Part shown: piece after piece, positions 10,401 to 18,080 of the stretch
Numbering within the stretch: position 1 is the first letter of the stretch
How the letters are laid out: each line of letters begins with the position of its first letter
Source: Parachlorella kessleri
Taxonomy: Eukaryota; Chlorophyta; Trebouxiophyceae; Chlorellales; Chlorellaceae
Assembly: GCA_001598975.1 (NCBI GenBank)
Contig: BBXU01002544.1
Span: forward strand, 1-18,664
Direction: 5' to 3'
DNA length: 18,664 nt
Notes under the pieces: model-generated
Database searches by the model: none
Told to the model about the DNA's origin: nothing
The model's input: only the letters and a program-made list of their open reading frames with translations
Made by a program: the position numbers and the translations under genes

Positions 10401-12639
10401 TCGACACATATTGTTCAGCCCATCACAACAGCGCCAACGCTGGAAGTTACAAGGGATCTGTATCGAAAAGGCATGGTGTGGGACAGTAATAGAACCACCA
10501 CTGCCTTGTGGGCCCATGATGGTAAGTTGCAGGCGCGAGGGGCCTCTGACTACGTAGGTATCGAGTCGCGAGGCAGCAATTTCGTGCAACAAGGAGCGCA
10601 GCGGTACACTCCACAATAACCTCCAGCAGATGCATGCTCATGATGCCTTGCATGCAAAGGCCGCGGTGGCAACCAGGCAGGAAACCAGCAGTTGGCCTGC
10701 GCCCCACCTCCGAATCGGCCCCCGCGCCCGCCCCTGCCACCCCGCCGTTTCTTGAAGCTGTGCCTGCTGGCCCGGAAGGATGTGCTGCCCTTGCCCTTCT
10801 GCAAAGATCGAAGCATGGTGGGTGTGAGCCGTGGAGTACACTGTTGACTGTTGCATACAGGAGATGCTTGCTCTGGCCTGGTTGCCATGATGCTGTGGCA
10901 GGTGCTCACAGGTAGCAGGCCCCAGCCTTCCAGCAACCACATCTGCCGATCGGCATCTGTTACACTTGGGTACTTTTGCTGAGGGGGACCCCATCGAACC
11001 TGTGACAAGGCTGGCCTAGAGTTTAAGAGCAAAGTCCAGCATGGTGGGAACCCAAGCACGACCCAGCTTACTTACCTTCATGTCATAGCGCACGAAGTTG
11101 TTGCCCCAGCCCTGGTTGGGACCACCTCTGCTGCCGCTGCCACAGCCCCCCGCGCTCGCTCCACCACTCTCCACCGGGTGGTGCCCTGCCTGCCGCTTCA
11201 CCACCATCACGTTCAGCCCGTCGGCCGTCCGGGAAAGCACAGCATTGCTGCCGGCTTGAGTGTCTGCAGCGGCCGCCGCAGTACCATGCGCAACCCCAGC
11301 CTTGTCCGTTCCTCCGGCTGCCGCCGCCGCTGCTGCTGCTGCGCTCGCCTGCTCGTGCTCCGACGCGCTGGGTCCTGCTGTGCCCTGCTGCACACCATGC
11401 CGTCCCTGCTGGCAAGCGCTGCCTGCTGTCTTTTCACTAGCCCCGTCAGCGCAGCCACTAGCGCCCGCATATGTATTGCAAGCAAAGCTGGCAGGCTCAG
11501 CAGAGCGCGTAGTGGGCTTAGGAGGAAGGCCATCCAGCAAGGCTGGAGCAGGTACAGATGGCCGAGGTGCCACAGGTTGCCGGCCCAGAAACGCCGGGCC
11601 CGCCCTTGCCAGGCGCGGGCGCTTCTGGGGCGCTCGGGCATCGCCCTCTTGCTGCTGCGCGCTGTCCACCTGCTGCTGGTGCCGCTGCTGAGCTGGTACA
11701 AGAGGCTCTGGTTGCTGCTGCTCTGCCCCAAGCATGTCACTAGCATGCAGACTGTTCCCCAGCTGCCCTCCTGGCCCCGGCTGCTGCTTTCCTTCCTCAG
11801 GCTGTGGCTGTGCTCTCTCTGTCAGACCTCTGTCAGAACACTGAGTAGTGACGCCATGAACACGCTTTCTCGCAGGGCCACGGCCACCTGATAGTGGTGG
11901 CGCTGCTGGTGTGCGGCAGAACTTGGCTCGTGGCAGGGCTGCAGCAAGGGACAAGCCAGGGGTCATACCACGGCACCAAGGGGAAGGATGCGGCTTCTTA
12001 GCGGTTGAGTTTCCAGACACAGAGAGCCCACATCCGGTCATACTGCAGGTGGCAAAACTTAAGCTTTCCTGGCGATATGCATTGATAAACCACCGCAGCC
12101 AGTTTGTGGTGGACGTCAATAGACTAGGAGCGGTGCTACCCATACCTGACTGCCCAAAGAGTGGATGCTGAGGCCACGTTGTTGGTATGCTGCCCGCAGC
12201 TGTCGCCCTGAGAAGCTGCTGGGTGCAATCTGTGTCGCTGGTGACTTCCTCCTCCTCCTCCGCCACCTGTGCAGCACTCCCATGGTGCTGCGCTTTAAGA
12301 GTTTTGCCAGCTGGTCTGCCAACCAGAGGAGCCTGCCTTTGGTTGCTGCAGTCCTGGTTCTCATCTGGTATACACCCCTGCTGCGCTGGGCTCCCCTCAG
12401 TAGCGGCAGTCCGGAGTGCCCGCAGCTCGTGCATGATATCCCCTGCCAGGCAGCAGTCAACTAGTCAGTTTACCCTAGAGGAAACCCCTGCCAAAGTCGC
12501 AGTCGTTGGATGACGGAGCGTAAGACTCACTGATCTGGGGTGGGAGCTCCGCTGGCAAGGAGTCTCTGCTGTGCTGCTGGCGGAACTTGGCCCGCCACGT
12601 TACCACTTGATGCTGCAAAGTCAGCAGGCGGTCCTCCAT
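2314..12639 (-). CDS. RECQL4: RecQ4-type DNA helicase with Sld2-like N-terminus, 19 exons
   Basis: This is an ATP-dependent 3'-5' DNA helicase of the RecQ4 branch, nuclear, linked in other eukaryotes to replication initiation and genome stability. Exons (minus strand): 12531-12639, 11076-12442, 10708-10798, 10228-10367, 9497-9878, 9110-9225, 8668-8736, 8358-8450, 7990-8054, 7422-7603, 7045-7229, 6599-6748, 5922-6173, 5412-5780, 4302-4412, 3849-3950, 3535-3606, 3215-3292, 2314-2970. They join in phase to about 1529 aa, TGA stop. Domains in order: Sld2-like segment (1-50), disordered Ala/Gln/Gly-rich region (50-475), conserved NNFVRYDMK plus a basic RGG stretch (about 484-523), CCHC zinc knuckle (547-560), RecQ core (about 668-1010) with FRGLQ, PTGMGKS, DEAH, LTATAT and VGRAGRDGG, a linker with KPRKRK, then the RecQ4 C-terminal domain ending in [13 protein letters not shown] and a FWG motif. 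The ATG has a strong context (ACCATGG). Human RECQL4 is about 1200 aa; the extra length is low-complexity. The end of exon 13 and one possible intron in exon 2 are uncertain. Confidence 0.93.
3293..3534 (-). other. RecQ4 intron 17
   Basis: GTCAGT donor and CAGCAG acceptor. The reading frame of exon 17 stays open for 43 codons into this intron, but the conserved block [11 protein letters not shown] is only continuous if the intron is removed. Nothing else is seen in it. Confidence 0.75.
4413..5411 (-). other. RecQ4 intron 14, the longest of the gene
   Basis: A 999-base intron (GTGGGC donor, ATGCAG acceptor). The part next to the donor holds a GT microsatellite and a degenerate minisatellite. 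The rest (4413-4970) shows no coding frame, RNA gene or element I can support. A second acceptor-like CTGCAG lies about 28 bases upstream of the one chosen; using it would shift the frame. Confidence 0.8.
4977..5420. repeat. Degenerate minisatellite overlapping the exon 14 donor
   Basis: Units share an AAGTACTACA-like core followed by a GGACCAAGCCC-like core. The AAGTACTACA core is at 5114 and 5226 (period 112) with a weaker copy near 5025; GGACCAAGCCC is at about 5047, 5137 and 5249. A further repeated block, CCTCCCAACG, is at 4977 and 5065 (period 88). The unit closest to the exon ends in CCCACCTCCAGGT at about 5407-5419, which on the minus strand is the exon 14 splice donor itself. The array therefore appears to include copies of the exon-intron boundary. 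Confidence 0.75.
5331..5353. repeat. GT microsatellite, 11 dinucleotides
   Basis: Uninterrupted GT from 5331 to 5352, followed by a G-rich run (5353-5371). On the minus strand this reads as a C-rich run then CA repeats inside intron 14, about 60 bases downstream of the donor. Runs of this kind vary in length between individuals. In some genes CA-rich intronic tracts affect splicing, but no such role is shown here. Confidence 0.95.
5412..6173 (-). other. RecQ4 exons 13-14: end of helicase core and linker
   Basis: Exon 13 starts with motif VI (VGRAGRDGG) after a CTGCAG acceptor and continues through LRSLAFSG and [10 protein letters not shown], which match human RECQL4. Its 3' end is uncertain. 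One option is a phase-0 donor GTGCGT after 5922; the other is a phase-1 donor GTGTTC after 5867 used with an acceptor four bases further into exon 14. Exon 14 (5412-5780) encodes a basic KPRKRK stretch, probably a nuclear localisation signal, a long Ala/Glu/Gly/Pro linker, and then [20 protein letters not shown], which matches the human LDMPEEAIETLLCYLE region. Confidence 0.8.
6174..6598 (-). other. RecQ4 intron 12
   Basis: A 425-base intron with a GTAAGT donor and a CCTGCAG acceptor. It splits the core between EEYVQQ and VGRAGRDGG, directly before motif VI. No other feature is seen. Confidence 0.85.
8737..9109 (-). other. RecQ4 intron 6
   Basis: A 373-base intron with a GTAGGG donor and a TCGCAG acceptor, splitting the core just after the [10 protein letters not shown] motif. 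No other feature is seen. Introns 9 (7604-7989, 386 bases) and 3 (10368-10707, 340 bases) are similarly empty. Confidence 0.85.
10228..10367 (-). other. RecQ4 exon 4: CCHC zinc knuckle
   Basis: The exon encodes [14 protein letters not shown], a CX2CX4HX4C zinc knuckle at residues 547-560. It is preceded by an acidic-aromatic segment ([10 protein letters not shown]) and followed by a Gln/Ala run at a GTGGGG donor. Zinc knuckles in this position, between the N-terminal region and the helicase core, are known from vertebrate RecQ4 proteins and bind nucleic acid. Human RECQL4 has a degenerate version; here all four ligands are present. The previous exon (10708-10798) supplies a strongly basic RGG stretch, so the two exons together form a likely nucleic-acid-binding patch. 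Confidence 0.9.
11076..12639 (-). other. RecQ4 exons 1-2: Sld2-like N-terminus and disordered region
   Basis: Exon 1 (12531-12639) encodes [19 protein letters not shown] followed by [12 protein letters not shown]. After a GTGAGT intron, exon 2 continues with [11 protein letters not shown]. The spacing of VxxW, F, a basic-Pro element and DI..LRALR matches the Sld2 homology region at the N-terminus of human RECQL4 (LQAWERAFRRQ and the following segment). In yeast, Sld2 acts in replication origin firing. The remainder of exon 2 is low-complexity, with Gln clusters and a ten-residue alanine run encoded near 11313-11350. It ends in NNFVRYDMK, equivalent to NYVRLNMK of human RECQL4. Confidence 0.85.
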
Positions 12640-14276
12640 GGTTCCCACCGCCCAGGCAGCTATGTTTGTGTATTGCACACACTGAATGGCAGTGGCTAGA
12701 AGCATCCGAACTTCATCACTTCCACCGTGCGTCGTTCCATGTCTGGCATTTGACGCTCAAGGTTGGTAGCTCGATTCAAGTAACCCCTTGGACGTGCTGG
12801 GCATGCTAAGCTCACAAGCGAGCTACAGCTGCTTCCACTCGATTCACGATCGGGAGTTGCTTCACAAACGCCTGCCAATGCCGGATAGGACTGCCATGAA
12901 GGCTACTGACATGTGTTTGCCTACTAGGAACCATGGGCACCATATGGTCAGGGTGCTGCAGCAGGGCAACAATTCTAGTCATGCGAAGGTTACCTCTATT
13001 GCAGAAAGTCTAACATGAGGCAACGTCCATTCACATTAGGACACATAGCACCTCGCAACCTGCGATTTCAAATCCCCGAGGGTCAGCACAGAAGCGTGCC
13101 ACCGCATTCCTTCGTTCAAGGTTGCACCGCACAGATGGCCAACCAGTGGGCGTGCATGCATGTTTGAGCAGTAATCCAGAAGGGCATCTGAGGGCACCCC
13201 ACCTAACACAACACAAAAGTCATTCAGGAAGTGCAGAGTCAGGCAACTCACGAGTTCTAGGTATACCTCACTAACTACAGCTCATAACAGTTACATGCAC
13301 GCAAGGCGTTGGAAGGGTTACCCCAATAGGTTATAACCTTCACCACTAGTAGGTACGCTACCCAAGGGAATGCGGTGGTGATATAACCTTTGCTGCCAAC
13401 CTGAAGGCTCGCACTACCCTGACTCATGTCCTAAGGGACAGAGACACAGCTGAGTTTTCCGCCTGGTAGCCACTGGTAGGCTCATAACAAATTGTACGCA
13501 ATATGTAGCCAAAATGCACTGCTTATCTCAGAAATAAGGTAAACTGCAGAGACAAAATGCCAAAACACAACCCTCATGCAGGCTGGTCCCTTGGTCATGA
13601 GGTGGGGATGAGAATGGTCGCCGTCCACGCGCTGGGCTGTCCTGACATCGACGTGTCGACCGAAGCCACTAGTCAAACAGCTACCGTTGCATGTCACCAG
13701 CACCCCCAAAGTAGCCGCAAAGATGTTGAAAGCAGGAGAATTTACCGTGCTACAGACGCTCGATGATGCAAGTGGACCGTAAGCTAAGCATGACAAAATG
13801 GGTTGCAAAAGGGAAGTAGGAAAGCACGACCTCAGTTTGTTCATACTGCATGTCGTGCGGTGAGGCCAACTGTCGACATCATATACTTGCTTCTAGCATG
13901 CTTGGGTTCATGCTCACGCACCACTTGGCAAACTTTTTAGGTGGAGGATGGTCATGGTTCCACGCACTGCAGCACCAGGAACCCCAGAAAAGTCTGCTGG
14001 AGGGTGCAACGGTTTGTCATGTCCTGCGCTTCTTGGTTGCATCACCCTCAGTCAGGGGAGCCAACCTGGTGAGCTCCCAAGGGGACAGGGGAGACAGGCG
14101 CAACATGACCTGTGCTGCATGAAGCATTGTGCCAACCGAACCTTAAGCTATGCTTGCCTGCCCACTGCATCATTCTTCTGCTCAGCCACATCACTTGCGC
14201 CCCCATACCTGCCCTCCCCCTCCCCCGGCGCTGCCAACACAACATTCAACCCCTGCTTTCCCCCACCCACCGTTCG
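12640..14276. other. Intergenic region between aquaporin and RecQ4
   Basis: These 1637 bases follow the aquaporin stop and precede the RecQ4 start on the same strand. They should hold the aquaporin 3' UTR and the RecQ4 promoter and 5' UTR. Composition is visibly less GC-rich than the exons. Open frames of 60-120 codons occur on both strands, but none shows a conserved motif or coherent splice sites. I see no RNA gene and no clear TATA box near 12640. An imperfect inverted repeat lies at 13329-13388. Confidence 0.65.
13329..13388. repeat. Imperfect inverted repeat in the intergenic region
   Basis: GGTTATA (13329-13335) pairs with TATAACC (13382-13388), and TCACCAC (13340-13346) pairs with GTGGTGA (13375-13381), giving two 7-base-pair stem segments with a 4-base bulge on one side and a loop of about 28 bases. 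It lies about 690 bases upstream of the RecQ4 ATG. It is too weak to call a terminator or regulatory RNA. Confidence 0.5.
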
Positions 14277-17200
14277 TTACACCTTGGGCATGGGGGATTC
14301 GGGTCGTGCCAGGTTGACAGGGTCTCCGCTGGTGCTGCCCAGGGTGCCCTTGTCAGTGAGAGAGGGCCCGGCGGGTTCCAGGCTGATGGGGTCCCGGGAC
14401 TGCACGGTGTCAAAGTCGGAGCTCCAGAACAGGTGGAAGGGGATGGCAAAGAGGGCACCCACAAAGGGACCTGCAGGGGACGAGAGAGGCTTGGTGAAGC
14501 AAGCCAGCTGGCTTGCTGCAGTCAGTGGAAGGATGGTAGTGGATGAGGGCTGAAGGAAGTGGAGAGTGAGCCCCGCCACAAGGCAGCAATGGCTTAGGTG
14601 TCTAAAGGGCTTGGGGTGCCGGTAGCGATGAGTGGATGCCTACTACCAGGGGTTGGCTATGTGCATGTGACACACGCAGGTGCTCACTGCTCGCCGCGGG
14701 CACGCCCTATGGCTGGCTCGCTAATACTACCTGGTGTCCAGTTTGCTAGTGGCCGCACTCACCCACGACGAAGATCCAGAAGTTGCCGGGCCAGGTGCCG
14801 CTGACGATGGCGGGCCCCAGGCTCCTGGCAGGGTTGATGCTGCACAGCACACATGGCAAGCGACTCAGCAGCAGTGCGCACTCAGGGGCACAAGGAGTGT
14901 AGGCGCCGGCAGCCACCGGCTGGCCGGCTGGAATTTTCTAGGGCGCATAGTGCAAACTCACGAGTGCCTAGGTACATGCCGACCCTACCCCCAATGTGGC
15001 AAAGACACTTTCCAAGCCACCGCCACCCTCAGCCCATACCTGCAGCCGTCGATGGGGAGGAGCACCTGCGAGGATACAAGATGATGAAAGTCAAACAAAA
15101 ACCCAGAGTGGGGGACAAATAGCCCTGTGCTACTGGCCTTATCCATACATACCATGGTGAGTGTTGAGGCACCGCTATGTTGGACTGCAGTCCCGCGGCA
15201 TAACCATGCAGGAGCAGCGCTTCACACTGCCCAATACACGTACTGCCAGCCAAGAACAGAAGGGAACCAGCATCGCAACTTACAGCGTGTGCAGTGAAGA
15301 CAGCAAAGCCTGCATAGCACAGGTCGCTAGGTCAGCCACTTTTCACCCAACTTGTGAATGCTTGGCAACGCCAGGCAAATGAAATTCAAGGATGCTGGAT
15401 GTGGGGGTCCCACTGCCCAAAATCATACCTCCCTTTCGCAGGCCCATGCAGTGCACGTGGCTTGCGTGAGCAGCCTCAGCCGCACTATCAGGACAGTTAC
15501 AGGGTCAGGATAGGCTAGGCCCAGTCAAATGGGGCTGGCTGGCTTACCAATGGCCAGTGGCGCCTGCTGCCTGATGGTCAAAGACTTGTGGTTAACGGCC
15601 GTCTCCAGCACCACGCTGACCAGCACAAACGTCATCACAGCCTGCAAAGTGATGTAGGGGGAGAACGGGATATTCTGGGCCGGTGAAGGGCAGCATCCAT
15701 GCCATATCGGCCACTTGTATGTGGCAGCACAGCCGGAATCACAAGTAGCACAGTGCAAGGGTAATAAGTGGAGGTGGGAACAGCCCTGCCGGGGGTACAT
15801 TACATGTATTGCCAGGACCTGATCGTGTCCTCGAGCATAGCCACTCCTAAGGGGATACCAAAACATGGGGCACGTGCCTCTCCCAGGAAGGCGTTGCCAT
15901 TGGAGACTCCGGGCGCCACGCGGTTGGAGCCCAGGGCGCTGTCAGAACCGTCGGGAATGACACCAAGCAGGAAAGCAGAGCCAAGAATAGCACCCACGAT
16001 CTGCATATCAAATGAATGAGAAGGGTTGCAGCCTACAAGTGGGATGAGCAAGCGAGCCAAGCACAGACACATCAAGCAACCACAGATACCAGGATGGCAC
16101 CCCAAAGCCATATGTGTACCAGGACCATTCGTCTCATGCTGTGACATGCAAACACTCCAACGGCCGCCTTGTATGATGTTTACAATTGCTGTACGCTAAT
16201 CCAGTGGACAGCAGCACCAAACTGACTTGTGAACTTCGGCATGGACAGAAGCACCAAACTGTATTTTTTTTACTTCGGTAGGCTTGCACCGTATGAGTGT
16301 CAGTCCCACCTGTGCGCACAAGTTGGCCAGGCCCTGCATGGGGTTGAGGGCGCCCACCCCCACCAGCCCGAAGGTGACGGCCGGGTTCATCTGCCCGCCA
16401 GACAAGTGGCCCGTGGCATATGCCAGCACTGCAGGTCGGGAAACAGGCGGGCGGACTGAGCGGGCGGGGGTTGGAGGGAGGGGACAGCAAACCCAATGCA
16501 TGCATGTAGCACAGCGTGGACCCTGGAAGAGCCATAGCACTGCAGAGGTGCACAAGCAGCGGCCGGCTTCGTCATAGCATGCCATCGGGGCGAGCAAGGC
16601 CGACCTGTGATAGCCAGACCAAAGGCAAGCCTGCAAGCAGGGGCAAGTGCGTGGTTGTGGCGACAGCAAGAAGCCAAGCAAAGCCCAAAATGCACATTGG
16701 TAGGACTCCCGCCGACGCTCAGGTAGTGCTCATTCGCCAAGCCGAGCAATCATGGGCGGCTGTCCGCCGCAGGGCAGCAAGGAAGCCAGCGTTGTTTTTC
16801 AAGAACTGCTTACGCTGTGATGACGCCCCAACTGGGGTTACGCAGCAGGTTGTTGGATATGTAGTCTAGCTCAGACACCTGCAGATGACAAACTGAGTAC
16901 ACACGTGTGTTGATTTTGTCAACCTGTCAGGGTAATCAGGCCATCGGCTAATGCACAGTGTATCTCAGACACTGGTGGGTGCTGCCCAAGCAAACAGTGC
17001 AAGGTGCCATGGGAAACTGTAGAGCTGCTGCCCAAAATAGGGTGGATGCCAGCTCCTGGCACTTGCCACAATACACCATGCGCAGTGTACAGTGCAGTTG
17101 TGAAACAATGCGAGGTTTCTCAGGTAATGCACAAATTAGGCTTGACTCGCTGTTGAGTATGCCCGCCACTTTGGGGCAAGACTGACTATACGGATACCAA

Positions 17201-18080
17201 GTTCGACATTACAGCATGACCCTATACCAGCCCTGCTCAATTGGTGCCTGACACCAAGGAAATTTTGTCTCCCTGGCTGGGCCAGCTGGCTAGTTTGTGT
17301 GTCTGTGGTGAGGGCAACAGTGCGCAAAAGCCAGATATCGCACATTCTTACCAGGTACTGGAGCTCCTGGCCTGGCGCAATTCCCTCGCCAATGCCCTTG
17401 GGCCTGGACAAGCCCCAGCCCCTGCGAGGAGAGACAGAGAATACAGCTATGAGGGCAGGCAGGACAGGCAGCCATGATGAGGCAAGGCAGCATGGTGAAG
17501 AAGGGCGTGTGTGTCTCTACAAAGCCTCGGCACAAAGCCAGGCATGGCGGCTGTCCAATGCTTGGAGCCTGGGTTGGACTGCGTTATCAGCAGCCACAAC
17601 AGGCCATCAGCCCACAGGCCAACTGCAAGGACCCCGTCCCCCCCTCCTTCCCGACCGGTGTTGCAGGTGCTGGGCAGGTGGATCGCCAAGAAGCAACAGC
17701 TTCGGGGTTTTGGTCCAAAGCGTGGCAACAGAGCTGGAAGGATAAGCGTCGAGGTTCTGCTAAGCAGTACTGCCTGTCTGGAGCAGGAGCCACACTCGTG
17801 CCACAACTCACGCCGGTCCGTTCACAGACGAGAAGGTGACGGCCGCCCCGGTTCCGATGAACACGAACAAGCACGTTGCCTGCGGGGGCCCATGCCAGGC
17901 GCATACCATGTTTTCGTGTCCACATATCCAGTCCCACGCAAACCCGGCAATGTGTACCGTGCGCCTGAGGTTATGTGCTTCTGCTGCAGTAGCAAAGGTA
18001 AAGGCAAGGGCGGTCGAGCTATCACCCACCATCAGCTCGGCGATGGTGGCTTTCACGCTGAACCCCTTAGGAACCGCCAT
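14277..18080 (-). CDS. Aquaporin (MIP family), water-channel type, 12 exons
   Basis: Membrane channel with six transmembrane helices and two NPA half-helices. Exons (minus strand): 18030-18080, 17812-17879, 17352-17421, 16814-16878, 16605-16630, 16310-16428, 15878-16000, 15548-15641, 15284-15309, 15040-15065, 14763-14839, 14277-14470; 939 bases, 312 aa, TAA stop. The ATG context is strong (CACCATGG). Helix 1 includes FVFIGTGAAVTF. The first box is SGGQMNPAVTFGL (NPA 108-110) and the second SINPARSLGPA (NPA 225-227). Spacing from the NPA boxes places Phe88, His213, Cys222 and Arg228 at the aromatic/arginine filter, the set found in mammalian AQP1, which predicts a water-selective pore. The residue corresponding to the AQP1 mercury-sensitive cysteine is present. 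The loop between helices 1 and 2 is longer than in AQP1. The C-terminal tail of about 45 residues is rich in Ser, Thr and Pro and presumably cytosolic. I cannot tell plasma membrane from vacuolar or contractile-vacuole location. Confidence 0.95.
15040..15065 (-). other. Aquaporin micro-exon 10 (26 bases)
   Basis: It encodes VLLPIDGC and two bases of the next Ser codon. The acceptor is TCGCAG and the donor GTATGG. Without it the loop before the second NPA box would be missing and the phase broken. It carries Cys222, a selectivity-filter position. Confidence 0.9.
15284..15309 (-). other. Aquaporin micro-exon 9 (26 bases)
   Basis: It encodes FAVFTAHA, completing a Gly codon begun in exon 8, and ends at a perfect GTAAGT donor. 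It supplies helix 5 with His213, the filter histidine, 12 residues before the second NPA asparagine, as in AQP1. Confidence 0.9.
15642..15877 (-). other. Aquaporin intron 7, non-canonical GC-AG
   Basis: The conserved block reads NAFLGE then AVMTFVLVS. The first part ends at GAG directly followed by GCACGT, and the second begins after TTTGCAG. No GT donor nearby keeps both phase and the helix intact. The nearest GT, three bases in, is in the wrong phase, and a later in-phase GT would insert about 11 residues into helix 4. A GC donor with the consensus AG|GC is the best reading. Confidence 0.8.
16205..16280. repeat. Imperfect tandem duplication, about 38 bases, in aquaporin intron 6
   Basis: TGGACAGCAGCACCAAACTG at 16205 recurs with one mismatch at 16242, and both copies end in ACTTCGG. 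The second copy has gained a run of eight T (16264-16271). The array lies 30 bases downstream of the exon 6 donor on the minus strand. Confidence 0.85.
16605..16630 (-). other. Aquaporin micro-exon 5 (26 bases)
   Basis: It encodes LAFGLAIT with split codons at both ends (phase 2 in, phase 1 out), between a CTTGCAG acceptor and a GTCGGC donor. Exon 4 and exon 6 cannot be joined in phase without it. With it, helix 2 reads continuously from GVITA to the first NPA box and gains Phe88, the filter phenylalanine 20 residues before the NPA asparagine. Confidence 0.92.
16879..17351 (-). other. Aquaporin intron 3
   Basis: A 473-base intron with a GTAAGA donor and a CTGCAG acceptor, joining QELQYL to VSELDY in phase 0. 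No internal feature is seen. Intron 2 (17422-17811, 390 bases, perfect GTGAGT donor) and intron 6 (16001-16309, 309 bases) are the other long ones. Confidence 0.85.

Noticed and set aside
10550..10707. Extension of RecQ4 exon 3 beyond the GTGGGG donor
   Set aside because: The frame stays open, but the residues lose similarity. The earlier donor gives the right phase to the zinc-knuckle exon and shares its sequence with the donor of exon 4.
11178..11891. 237-codon plus-strand open frame
   Set aside because: It is antisense to the low-complexity part of RecQ4 exon 2; GC-rich repeats keep several frames open by composition.
13948..14553. 201-codon plus-strand open frame between the aquaporin and RecQ4
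   Set aside because: Half of it is antisense to the last aquaporin exon, and the rest has no recognisable motif or splice context.
15420..15487. Alternative aquaporin exon after exon 8 with correct phases (AG acceptor, GTATGA donor)
   Set aside because: It would put charged residues into helix 5. The micro-exon at 15284-15309 instead gives GFAVFTAHA with the expected histidine.
16310..16878. Apparent one-base frameshift (pseudogene) in the aquaporin between exons 4 and 6
   Set aside because: The phase conflict disappears once the 26-base micro-exon at 16605-16630 is included, and the protein then matches the family without gaps.
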